Origin: Isoetes taiwanensis
Lineage: Eukaryota; Streptophyta; Lycopodiopsida; Isoetales; Isoetaceae
Direction: 5' to 3'
DNA length: 64,000 bases
Assembly (NCBI GenBank): GCA_021234155.1
Contig: JAJEKV010000075.1
Span: 2,659,280 to 2,723,279 of the forward strand
The translations under genes and the position numbers were made by a program. Below, piece after piece: positions 21,475-30,932 of this stretch; the first letter of the stretch is position 1, and every line of letters begins with the position of its first letter. The notes under the pieces are model-generated. The model did not search any database. It was not told where the DNA came from and was given only the letters and a program-made list of their open reading frames with translations.

Positions 21475-22240
21475 ATTTTCTCATATTGTTTCGGCCGGTT
21501 GCTGTGCAAATTTGAAACTATGTGCTAGAGCATTGTAGCAGCATTATTGATGTGCACTGTAGTAACACAGTATATACATAATGTATATGCATAGTATGTG
21601 CATAATTTCTCTATAAATGGACATCTCTATTTTCAATTTTCTTGTTTCCTTCACCGTCTTCCTCTTTTCGGCCTGGCCAATTGCAGTCTTCTCCTTGTCT
21701 GTTCCATGTCAACTAGTTTTTTTGCAAATGTTGGCTCTTCAAGAACATCCTCGCTAGTCTGAGCCGGACTCCCTGCAAGCATGCAATACAAGAAATATGT
21801 GCACTATAAATGAAGTTGTTAACAACTTTTGGGAGCACCGGTCGCGCCATTGCCCAAACCACAGAGATCACAATGCAGCTGATCAACTTCATTCTCGACC
21901 GCTATACTTCTTGGCATCCTCCAGTAGTTGACATTAGTCCTTCTTATGCTACATTGACCCTTTCTACTTTGGGACTTCTTGAACGCCCTTCAGATTTGGA
22001 AGAAAGGCTATAACAGTTGAAGAATGTCCTTTATCATGGTTTTTTGTCCCATTCTCTGGATCAGTACATACTCCTAATCATTCTATCTTGTGAGAAGATG
22101 AGGATTTATGTATTCACTGACCTTGACAAGCACTATAATAGGTCTTTTGTGGATATTGGCTAGATCCTCTTCCATTCCCTTGACTTCAACATCCTGTGGT
22201 TACTCTCTAGGTAGTGATAAGTGTGGGTGGGAGGGCCTAT
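21475..22240. other. Non-coding stretch between hairpin clusters, with a promoter-like patch
   Basis: A CTATAAATGG TATA-like box near 21611-21620 is followed by a pyrimidine-rich leader (TTTTCTTGTTTCCTTCACCG). This resembles a plant promoter and 5' UTR, but no long frame follows. The short frames here have no family features. Confidence 0.4.
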
Positions 22241-22425
22241 TTCGCTCTGTGGCCACGATGCGAAATTGGCTCCTTCACAGTTTAAGGGAGCACCTATTTT
22301 GCACCGTGACTACAATGCGAAATTGCTGCCACAATTACAAGGAGGCCTTATTTCGCACCATCGCCATGGTGCGAAATTGGCTCTTCCACAATTTATGGGA
22401 GTGGCTATTTCGCACCGTGGCCACC
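22241..22425. repeat. Hairpin array, cluster 3 (four units)
   Basis: Units start at 22241, 22298, 22352 and 22409 (spacings 57, 54, 57). The unit at 22352 is a perfect palindrome with CCAT/ATGG; the others are degenerate. Spacers share ACAATT and GGGAG..CCTATTT words with cluster 2. Confidence 0.8.
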
Positions 22426-22929
22426 ATAAAACCATTATTAAAATTTGAGTCGTGTGAACAATGAATATACAGAATGCATGCAAATCATACATGTATTACT
22501 TGACATCGGAAGTTACATCGTAGGTACATATCTCTTCCCTTGTCTTATCCTGGTCGACCTCCACTGTCTCAAATCACCATGCCTGTTTCTTTTTATCCTG
22601 TTGAGCCTTCTTGCTAAGCACGTTAGTCAAAGTTGTGGCATGTTTTGCCCTTTCCTTCTTTTCAAGCTTATACATAATCCAACTGTAAAATCATTGACAC
22701 ATTTATTGCAATGAGTTATCGGACCCACCTCGGTGTTGGGTAAACCTAAAAAAAGTATTCTTAGCTTGTTTATGTGACTTTTCCATTCCCTGCGTGTTCC
22801 AGATACCCAAACACCCATACTCCTTTGCAAACCAAAGACCATGGGCTTGAAGTATATGAATGTAATGAGTAACATTGCATTCTCCCTATGCATCTATAAA
22901 TTGACTCAGTGAAATCAACATCTGTTTTG
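22426..22929. other. Intergenic stretch, nothing recognised
   Basis: AT-rich DNA with only short frames on both strands and no motif I can assign. Confidence 0.5.
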
Positions 22930-23508
22930 AAATGCAACGTATTAGCGACGTCATGGACGTCTCAAATATGTACAAAATATGTCCTTATGACGTTTTACAG
23001 ACGTCGCTCATATGTTTGCTAAGACGTACATATACATGCGCCCAAAATGTTTTTTTGTGGACTTGAACCCCTAACCTCTGGCTAACAAACCTGAGGCCTT
23101 ACCAACACCTCAATAACTGCATTTATTCTATGTTTATTCTTTAAGTCGCAATGAGACGTTGCAGTTGTGACATTTCACGTTGTAATGACGTTGCACTTGC
23201 GACGTGATACGTCGCTAGTGCGACGTGGCACGTAGTAGGCCATTGCGACGTCTAGCCAGACGTTCCAACAGTGACGTCTGACGTTCTACCTGTGACGTTG
23301 TTTGAATTTTGTGCAATGTCATAGGAACGTACCCCGATTTTTGCCATTGCGACGTCTGATTAGACGTTCCAACTGCGACGTGGGACGTTCTATCTGCGAC
23401 GTCGTTTAAATTTTGTGCGACGTCATGGGAATGTACGCGATTTTTGCGACGTGGACGTTTCATATACGTCGCAAATTGACGTCGCAAACAACCCATCCTC
23501 TAGTAGTG
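22930..23508 (-). mobile_element. CACTA-type transposon terminus with GCGACGT subterminal repeats
   Basis: On the minus strand the region begins CACTACTAGAGGATGGG, the form of an EnSpm/CACTA terminal inverted repeat. It is followed by more than twenty GCGACGTC-like subterminal motifs in both orientations, the usual transposase-binding architecture of this superfamily. The opposite terminus is not visible near 22930, so this is a truncated end or a decayed non-autonomous copy. There is no transposase in the window. Confidence 0.55.
23050..23122 (-). repeat. tRNA-like (SINE or tRNA-relic) sequence with a B box
   Basis: Read on the minus strand it contains TGTTGGTAAGGCCTCAGG (A-box-like) and, about 35 nt later, GGTTCAAGTCC, which fits the RNA polymerase III B-box consensus. 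No full cloverleaf with CCA-proximal stem is convincing, so it is a tRNA relic or SINE head rather than a tRNA gene. Confidence 0.4.
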
Positions 23509-23955
23509 GTTTGCGCCCAAAAATGGTATGCCATTTGTTGAAAACGAGCCAAAGAGATCTGATAGTTGGTCCTTAGATGGATCTAGCTCTTCCATTGATG
23601 GATTCGCCTCAGGTTTTGATATTTCTGAATGCCTCTTTCATTCTTAGACTGATTCATGGGAGCATTCCGGAACTCTAGACCGCCAAGAACAATCTCGGCC
23701 TTGTGCCTTATCATATTCAATTGTTTGACTTGCAAGCAGACCTGACCCATTTCTGCATCATTTCTACAAGAGTATATGCGGATATGATAGTCAAGAAGAA
23801 GAAGAGATGCAGTATGGCTGAAGGAAGAACACTTATAGATAGAATAGTTTTACTATTTCCCTTCGTGATTTTTAGTCATGATGCCCATTTACAAGCAGAA
23901 CTACTCTTGGAAGGGCGAGGATTACTTTGATCAAGACGAATTTCCGGTAACTTGA

Positions 23956-25280
23956 ATGGAAAACAAACACTTATACGTCATTAAAAGGGTAGGCAATATT
24001 CCCTTTAAGCTAAAGTGTTCGCTACTTAACATTAAGGACGTCTGTAGGGATTTCAAAAGCTTCTATGCAAATCTCTCTAAAATCAAGGTTGCTAATTCCA
24101 TGAAGGATTTCTACTCAAATATCAAATCCTCTGAATCCTGGATTAAGCAATGGTCTAAAAATTATTATGATCACATAAAACCTGAAAAAAGAAATGATCT
24201 GTTAGAAATGAAATCTGTGAGGGTCCAACTACAATCTGATCCGTTTAATTCCACTCTTCACTTGCAAGAAGGAAATTTGGAACATGCAATTAAAAATATG
24301 GAAGAATACGAGGTCAAAGTGCATCTATTAGGACAGAAATTAAATTCTTCTCCAGCATGGATAACAACAATTCTAAATTCATTTTCAGAATTGCTAAAAA
24401 TAGGATGCTCAAGAGTCAGATCTCTGCAATAAAAAATGATCAAGATATTAATCTAGACTGTCCAAAGGATATTGCAGATTATTTTCATTCCAGATATTCT
24501 AATATTTTCTCTTCTCATTCTAATGACTCATGAACTGGATCCAAAGCATCTGAATTTATCCATTTGTTGAACTCAATTCTAGACAATATTATTGATCCTT
24601 TATCTGCTCAAATGGAGAGAATTTTCTCTGAAGATGACATTAGAAATACCATTAGAAGTCTAGCCAAAGGAAAGAGCCCTGGTCCTGATGGCTTACCTCC
24701 AGAAATTTATCTGCATTTCTGGGAGGAGTTAAAAGGAGATCTTACTCATATGGTTCATGATTTTTGGCATAACAATCACTTATATCCAGCAATAGTCTCT
24801 GGCCTTATTTCTCTTATTCCTAAAGTGGGCAATCCATCTACATTTAATGACTGGAGGCCTATCTCTCTGACCAATTTTACTTATAAGATTTGTGCAAAGA
24901 TCCTGGCCAATCAAATCAAGGGCTTCTTACAGAAGAATATTAGCTTGCATCAATATGCTTTTCTTCCAAACAGATTTATTCTAGACAATTATATTGCTGC
25001 CATGGAAGGCATGCATTGGGCTAAGATTTCGAACCAAAACTGTGTTCTTTTAAAACTTGATTTCTCTAAACCATTTGATACTGTCAGATGAGATGTCCTT
25101 GAATTATGTCTCAATAAGATTGATGTTCCTCTCAAATTAATTAAATTAATTTTGGGGCTCAATTCTAGAGCACAACCTGCTGTTATGATCAATGGATCTT
25201 CTAGGAAGTTCTTTTCTCTCCAAGAAGGTGTAAGGCAAGGATGCCCTTTGGCTCCTTACCTTTTTATTATAGTGGCTGAG
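23956..25280 (+). pseudogene. L1-type LINE, 5' part of ORF2 (interrupted by copia)
   Basis: 23956-24432 is the linker between endonuclease and RT. 24564-25091 carries the RT fingers and palm: KGKSPGPDGLPPEIY, WRPISLTNFTYKICAKILAN and LLKLDFSKPFDTV. After a stop at 25089-25091 the frame continues with EGVRQGCPLAPYLFIIVAE up to the copia insertion at 25281. No endonuclease is present, so the copy is probably 5'-truncated near 23950. A frame break lies near 24432-24564. Confidence 0.85.
25276..25280. repeat. Left 5-bp target duplication of copia-1 (CTGAG)
   Basis: Identical to 30928-30932. Five bases is the usual Ty1/copia duplication size. Confidence 0.9.
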
Positions 25281-25868
25281 TGTTGGAATCAAGCCTTATC
25301 TAAAGAACAATTTATGCAATTATTCTAAATCCACAACAATACTCTAGCACAACAACTTTACTAGAGCAAAAAAAGCTTCAACCAATTCAACAACTCAATT
25401 CATAGATAAACACCTTCAATAATTGTTTTATCAAGCGTAACAATGACAATGATAAAATATTCAAATAAGAACACTGTTCATTTGGGTTCAAACAAAACAC
25501 TGTAGCAATTTCGATGGTCAGATTGAGCTAATGGGTGAATTAGATCAATCGATCCCTTACCGAACACTGCAATCTCATCGTCTATATGTCCTCCAGCTGC
25601 ACCGTCCATTAAACTCACACGGCAAATGGTTTATGGCGAAAAAATCGGGCCACACAGTAAATCCTTCTTTTTTGAATGTTCGGTTGGCTCCAAATTATGA
25701 AGCCAACCATTGACCATGTAAAACCAATGGTCGTTTACACTATATACACACCCTTTAGGTTCATATAAACCATTAGGGTAGATGTTTGTATTTACACGGG
25801 GCACATCACTTGTTGAGTTAGGTTAACATGATCTCGAGAGAATCACGATTATATGGTGAACTCCAACA
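25281..25868 (-). repeat. Copia-1 LTR (3' LTR of the element)
   Basis: 588 bp, TGTTGGA...TCCAACA. Differs from the other LTR by a modest number of substitutions and small indels concentrated around 25610-25670, so insertion is fairly recent. Confidence 0.95.
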
Positions 25869-25881
25869 CTCCTCCTTCACC
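25869..25881 (-). promoter_or_regulatory. Copia-1 polypurine tract
   Basis: On the minus strand GGTGAAGGAGGAG directly abuts the 3' LTR. It would prime plus-strand DNA synthesis. Confidence 0.8.
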
Positions 25882-26143
25882 ATATAATTAAATAATCTTG
25901 CAAAGAATTCTGTGCGACTTGAAACCTGTTAAATGCGGTATGTTTTTCAACTACAAACAATGTTCATTATATTTTTCCCCGCAAATCTGTAAATGCATCT
26001 TGTGTTTCCAATGCATATTCAAGACATCTTCCCCAACTTGTTTTCACTTGTTTCCCCATAACTTCATTCATATGTTCATGTCAATTTCAAAATCGTTCTG
26101 TCTTTGCACAAATTTTCCAACTGCTAAAGCCTTTGTAAAAATA

Positions 26144-26782
26144 TCAACAACGACTTTTCTTTTTAATATAACACATTTGAATGTACTTTTTCTCAGCTAG
26201 GTCTCTAATAAAATGAATATTGAGCTCAATGTGTTTCGTCCTTTCATGATCAACCGGATTCTTGACTATTGCAATACAACTTTGGTTGTCTGTCCATATC
26301 TTTGTAGGATTTTCTTGTGCACACTCTAATTCTTCTAGAAGTCTTCTAAGCCAAGTAATTTCCTTTGCAACCAAGGATGAAGCAAAGATACTCGCCTCTC
26401 TGCGATTGACATTGCTATAGCAGTTTGTCTTTTGCTTTTCCAATTTACTGCTCCACCATCTAGATAGATTACATATCCAGATGTAGATTTTCTAGAACTA
26501 AGGTCTCCTCCCCAGTCAGCATCACTAAATGCAGAAAGTTCCAGATTATCTGAATCATATGTTATGCCAAAATCATGAGTGTTTTTCAAATACCTGAGTA
26601 CTCTTTTCCCTGCTTGCCAGTGTTCTTTACTTGGGTTATGAGATCTCCTACTAAGAACATTTACAATATATGAAATATCAGGTCTGGTGTTGTTGGAAAG
26701 ATAAAGTAAACATCCAACTAAGGCTCTATATGGCACATTCTCCATATCCTTTAATTCTTTCTCTGAAATTTCCTTTTCTTGA
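26144..26782 (-). pseudogene. Copia-1 RNase H end of the polyprotein, frameshifted
   Basis: The main frame stops at 26783. The continuation is in two other frames: 26335-26745 (YRALVGCLLYLSNNTRPDI, SDADWGGDLSSRKSTSGYV) and 26144-26443 (LVAKEITWLRRLLEEL, WTDNQSCIAIVKNP, RTKHIELNIHFIRD). These are the standard copia RNase H motifs. Two frame breaks near 26745-26783 and 26400 make the copy non-autonomous although everything upstream is open. Confidence 0.9.
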
Positions 26783-29700
26783 TTAACTTTTGGACTGAGT
26801 TATTGGAGTGGAGACTGGATTTGCATCTTCCAAGTTAAACCTTTTCAACATGTTCTGAATATGCTTGCTTTGTTTCAGCTTCAGAATTTTCTGATTTCTA
26901 TCTCGTGTCACCTCAATGCCAAGAAATTGTTTTAATTCTCCTAAATCAGTCATTTGAAATCTGGCTTTTAGAATTTCCTTGCAGTGAGCTAGACAATCAG
27001 TACTGTTTGCAATCATTATGCAATCATCAACGTAAAGAGCAATCATGCAATAATCTTTTCCACTTCTAAACCTATAAATATTGCCATCATTTTTTAACTT
27101 TTCAAAACCTTGTTCTCTCAAATATTGATCGATGCAAAAGTACCATTCTCTTGGGGCTTGTTTTAAGCCATAAACTGCTTTGTTTAATTTCCACACCATG
27201 TCATTCTTTTGAGCAAATCCAGGAGCTTGCCTCATGTAAACATCTCCATCTATTTTTGCATTCAAAAATGCTGTCTTGACATCCATGTGATGGAGTTCCA
27301 AGTTTCTAGCATTTGCCAAACTAAGAAGCAATCTAATGCTTGTCAATTTCACTATAGGTGAATAAGTCTCATCATAATCTCTGCCCCTCTTTTGAGTATA
27401 GCCCTGAGCTACCAATCTTGCTTTATACTTTTTTGTTCCATCAGCACAATCTTTGATCCTAAAGATCCATTTGCTGCCTATGATATTTTTCCCCTTAGGT
27501 TCAGTCACAAGATCATAGGTGTGAGTGCACATAAATGATTCCAATTCTTCATGCATGGCTTTCAGCCAATCATCCTTGTCTGCTGAGTTTAGAGCTTCTT
27601 CTACAGTAGAAGGTACGATTTCATCATCCATAATTGCTAGAATTTGATCTATGTCTTGTTCTTCAAGACCCTGCCCTTGTCTTTCTAGTCTTAAACTCCT
27701 TCCTCTTTCTGTTCTGCCATAACCTTCATTACTGATGTGTGCTTCTTCCAGCAACCTTTCCACTTGTGTTTTCCTCTTCCTTGGAATCAAGTCTGGTTCT
27801 AGTTCTTCATTTTGATTTCTTACTGCTTGTTCCTCATCACAGCCTATAATTTCAGTCTCTCCTTTATCTGAGTCATTGTCCGAATCATTATCTCTGTTCA
27901 TGTCTGGTCTTGAGTCTTGTATTTTGTCTATTCCTTGTTCCACATTATGGACTGTTTTATTGTCAGCAGATTTTACATGTCTGTCTTTATACAAGGTATT
28001 TTCATCAAAGCAAACATCTCTACTTACAACTATCTCTTTACTTTTTGGCACAAAAATTCTGTAACCTTTTGCTTCCTCATCATACCCAACTAGATAGCCA
28101 GCTTCCCCTTTGCTATCTAGTTTTTTTCTGAGTTCTATAGGTATGTGAAAGTACACTAAGCAGCCATAGCATTTATACATATCATAATTTACATCCTCTT
28201 TAGAATTTGACCAGAGCAAGTTAGGGACATTACCTTTTAGACTTGATGTAGGCAAATTGTTTTGAATTTGAACTGCTGTCTTCAAAGCTTCTTCCCAGAG
28301 ATAATTAGGCAAACCACAGTTCTTAATCATGGATCTCACTGCATCCATTAACGTTCTGTTTTTCCTTTCTGCAACCCCATTTTGTTGGGGACTGTACCTA
28401 CAGGTAAGTTGCCTTTTTATGCCATTAGAAACACAAAATTGTTTAAACTTGTTTGACAAATACTCCCCTCCTCTGTCAGATCGAATGCATTTTAATTTGG
28501 CTCCAGTTTCCCTTTCTGTTTCATAGACATACTGTTTGAAAGCAATTAAGGCTTGAGATTTTCGAGCCAAGCAATAGCATTTGCACTTTCTGCTATAATC
28601 ATCAATAAATGATATAAAGTACCTTTTTTTCGTCCTTCCCCTTACATTTAGAGGACCACAAAGATCAGTATGTACTAGTTCCAGGACACCAGTTGCTCTA
28701 TGTTTAGATTTTGAAAAAAGCAACCTGTTAATCTTGCCAAGCATGCAGCCTTCACATAAGAACTTTTCAGAATTTAGCTCTTTGCATTTAATCCAACCTT
28801 TTTTGGCTAAATATTTCAAGTTGTTGCAATGGGTATGTGCCAATCTATTATGCCAAAGTACGAATTCAGATTCTGTCACAGAATTTATGCTGCCAACAGC
28901 TACATCATTTAACTGAAAAAGATTTCCAACCCTTTTTTCAAGAAATTTAATTTCATTCCCAATTGAAATTTTACAAGCATCCGAGTCAAAAGTGACTCTA
29001 TAACCTAAATCAACAAGCTGGCTAACTGAAATGAGATTCTTGACGAGAGTTGGTACACAAAGTACATTCTCAATGTCAATAATATTTCCATTCAAGTCAA
29101 ATAGCTGCAGCAACCCTTTGCCTTCAATTTCTTGTAAAGCTCCATTTCCAACTTGCACTTTCCTTGAATGAGTTGCTCCAACATTTTTGAGTAGATCAGT
29201 AGTATGAACTACTGATCTTTCAGCTCCACTATCAACTACAAGAGCATGAGATTTATTAGTCTTTGATTTATCAAAGAAAGCACAAACTTTTTGTACCTCA
29301 TCCTCCTCATCTATTTCCTCCTTTTCCTTTGTTTGCTCTCTGGCTAAGTAAGCTCCAGCAGGTCTGCCTCCTCGACCCCTGAAGGTTCTGCCTCCTCTGC
29401 TGGTACCTCCTCTTCCTCTTTCCTTTGAATACTCCTTAGGTGTTGGACACTTGGCTGCCACATGCCCTCTACCTCCACAAGTGTAACAATTAAACTCTTT
29501 GTTCAGTTTAGGGCAGTTGTTTTTAAAATGTCCCTGCTCATGACAATAAAAACATGTCCCCTTTTCATTTCTGCCCTTGCCTTTCCTTCCTGTATAAAGA
29601 ATCTCAGTGGATTCTTCTTCATCATCTCTCAGTACCCTTTTTTGTTCTATTTCTGTTCTTAGAATCCCTTCAGCATCCTCACGAGTTTTAGCTATGTTCC

Positions 29701-30325
29701 TAATGAACAAGGAAAGGTTTTCATTTTCTGAAACTGCTCTAGCTATGGCAAGGACTTGATATGTATCAGTTAGGTTCACACCTGCTCCACTTAAATCTGC
29801 CACAATATTGTCAAATTTATTGAAGAAATCTGAAACATCATCTTCATCCTTAAATTTCAGCTTCCTCAGCTCTTTTTCAAGAAGATCAATCTGAGAAGAT
29901 GTTTTCTCCTCATAATGTTTCAACATGTAAATCCACATTTCCTTAGCAGTCATATTTCTGAGTTTTAATCTTATAGTGGGACTAACCTTTGAGGTGATAA
30001 TGCCTTGAGCCTCCTTTGACTTAGCATACAAACTTCTTCCTGATTCTACTCGAGCAGTAACAGTCTGCCCTGAGCTAGTGTCACCTGTACTCACAGTAGC
30101 AACGTTAGTGTTTGAATCACCTGTGTTGCCAGCTCTTACTGCTCTCACATTCCCACTTGTAGCAGAACTTTCTTGAGTACCAGCATCTCCAGAGGGATTC
30201 ACAAGATCCCAAAGATCTTCCACCTCTAAAATATGCTTTATAGCATCCTTCCAGATTTGAAATCCTGAACCGCCTTTATACACTTCTACTGTGCTTAAAA
30301 GACCTGCACCAAATCTGCTTGACAT
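26783..30325 (-). CDS. Copia-1 Gag-Pol polyprotein (Gag, protease, integrase, RT)
   Basis: The natural start is MSSRFGAGL at 30325, whose ATG overlaps the primer binding site; the longer frame to 30379 runs into the LTR. In order it shows a Gag domain, two CCHC knuckles (CFYCHEQGHFKNNC and CYTCGGRGHVAAKC), the protease motif VVDSGAERSV, the integrase HHCC finger (WHNRLAH...CEGCMLGK), the integrase core with HTDLCGP, FIDDYSR and NGVAERKNRTL, and RT with DVKTAFLNA and the catalytic LYVDDCIM. It replicates through an RNA intermediate in virus-like particles. About 1180 residues are open; only the RNase H end is frameshifted. Confidence 0.95.
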   Translation of the reverse strand: MSSRFGAGLLSTVEVYKGGSGFQIWKDAIKHILEVEDLWDLVNPSGDAGTQESSATSGNVRAVRAGNTGDSNTNVATVSTGDTSSGQTVTARVESGRSLYAKSKEAQGIITSKVSPTIRLKLRNMTAKEMWIYMLKHYEEKTSSQIDLLEKELRKLKFKDEDDVSDFFNKFDNIVADLSGAGVNLTDTYQVLAIARAVSENENLSLFIRNIAKTREDAEGILRTEIEQKRVLRDDEEESTEILYTGRKGKGRNEKGTCFYCHEQGHFKNNCPKLNKEFNCYTCGGRGHVAAKCPTPKEYSKERGRGGTSRGGRTFRGRGGRPAGAYLAREQTKEKEEIDEEDEVQKVCAFFDKSKTNKSHALVVDSGAERSVVHTTDLLKNVGATHSRKVQVGNGALQEIEGKGLLQLFDLNGNIIDIENVLCVPTLVKNLISVSQLVDLGYRVTFDSDACKISIGNEIKFLEKRVGNLFQLNDVAVGSINSVTESEFVLWHNRLAHTHCNNLKYLAKKGWIKCKELNSEKFLCEGCMLGKINRLLFSKSKHRATGVLELVHTDLCGPLNVRGRTKKRYFISFIDDYSRKCKCYCLARKSQALIAFKQYVYETERETGAKLKCIRSDRGGEYLSNKFKQFCVSNGIKRQLTCRYSPQQNGVAERKNRTLMDAVRSMIKNCGLPNYLWEEALKTAVQIQNNLPTSSLKGNVPNLLWSNSKEDVNYDMYKCYGCLVYFHIPIELRKKLDSKGEAGYLVGYDEEAKGYRIFVPKSKEIVVSRDVCFDENTLYKDRHVKSADNKTVHNVEQGIDKIQDSRPDMNRDNDSDNDSDKGETEIIGCDEEQAVRNQNEELEPDLIPRKRKTQVERLLEEAHISNEGYGRTERGRSLRLERQGQGLEEQDIDQILAIMDDEIVPSTVEEALNSADKDDWLKAMHEELESFMCTHTYDLVTEPKGKNIIGSKWIFRIKDCADGTKKYKARLVAQGYTQKRGRDYDETYSPIVKLTSIRLLLSLANARNLELHHMDVKTAFLNAKIDGDVYMRQAPGFAQKNDMVWKLNKAVYGLKQAPREWYFCIDQYLREQGFEKLKNDGNIYRFRSGKDYCMIALYVDDCIMIANSTDCLAHCKEILKARFQMTDLGELKQFLGIEVTRDRNQKILKLKQSKHIQNMLKRFNLEDANPVSTPITQSKS

Positions 30326-30338
30326 GGCTCTGATACCA
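30319..30338 (-). promoter_or_regulatory. Copia-1 primer binding site (initiator-Met tRNA type)
   Basis: On the minus strand TGGTATCAGAGCCATG follows the 5' LTR after two bases. This matches the iMet PBS typical of plant copia elements. The gag ATG lies inside it. Confidence 0.9.
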
Positions 30339-30340
30339 AA

Positions 30341-30927
30341 TGTTGGAATCAAGCCTTGTCTAAAGAACAATTTATGCAATTATTCTAAATCCACAACAAT
30401 ACTCTAGCACAACAACTTTACTAGAGCAAAAAAAGCTTCAACCAATTCAACAACTCAATTCATAGATAAACACCTTCAATAATTGTTTTATCAAGCGTAA
30501 CAATGACAATGATAAAATATTCAAATAAGAACACTGTTCATTTGGGTTCAAACAAAATACTGTAGCAATTTCGATGGTCTTCAGATTGAGCTAATGGGTG
30601 AATTAGATCAATCGATCCCTTACCGAACACTGTAATCTCATCGTCTATATGTCCTCCAGCTGCACCGTCCATTAAACTCACAGCTTCGACGGTTATGGCA
30701 GAGAATCCGGGCCACCTGTAAATCCTTCTTTTTTGAATGTTCGGTTGGCTCCAAATTATGAAGCCAACCATTGACCATGTAAAACCAATGGTCGTTTACA
30801 CTATATACACACCCTTTAGGTTCATATAAACCATTAGGGTAGATGTTTGTATTTACACAGGGCACATCACTGTTGAGTTAGGTTAACATGATCTCAGAGA
30901 ATCACGATTATATGGTGAACTCCAACA
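30341..30927 (-). repeat. Copia-1 LTR (5' LTR of the element)
   Basis: 587 bp, TGTTGGA...TCCAACA, near-identical partner of 25281-25868. In its own orientation it holds the element's promoter. No element-specific TATA box was pinned down. Confidence 0.95.
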
Positions 30928-30932
30928 CTGAG
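30928..30932. repeat. Right 5-bp target duplication of copia-1 (CTGAG)
   Basis: Identical to 25276-25280. The L1 coding sequence resumes here. Confidence 0.9.

Larger units (their letters stand above)
18866..22425 (+). mobile_element. Putative decayed element bracketed by hairpin arrays and encoding an H3-like protein
   Basis: Cluster 1 of the hairpin array (18866-19104) lies before, and clusters 2 and 3 (21394-21474, 22241-22425) lie after, a region of degenerate plus-strand coding sequence. The spacer sequence of cluster 1 (CATAAATT) is the complement of the common spacer word of clusters 2 and 3 (AATTTATG), so the arrays appear inverted relative to each other, like long terminal inverted structures. 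Exact ends and target duplication are not visible. The element class is unknown; treating it as one element is inference. Confidence 0.4.
25281..30927 (-). mobile_element. Ty1/copia LTR retrotransposon (copia-1), 5.65 kb, nested in an L1
   Basis: Two LTRs (25281-25868 and 30341-30927), a 5-bp CTGAG target duplication, a tRNA-iMet-type primer binding site next to the 5' LTR and a polypurine tract next to the 3' LTR define the whole element. The domain order is Gag, protease, integrase, RT, RNase H, which is the copia order. The insertion split the RT gene of the L1 at 23956-33534, whose coding sequence resumes immediately after the right target duplication. Confidence 0.97.
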
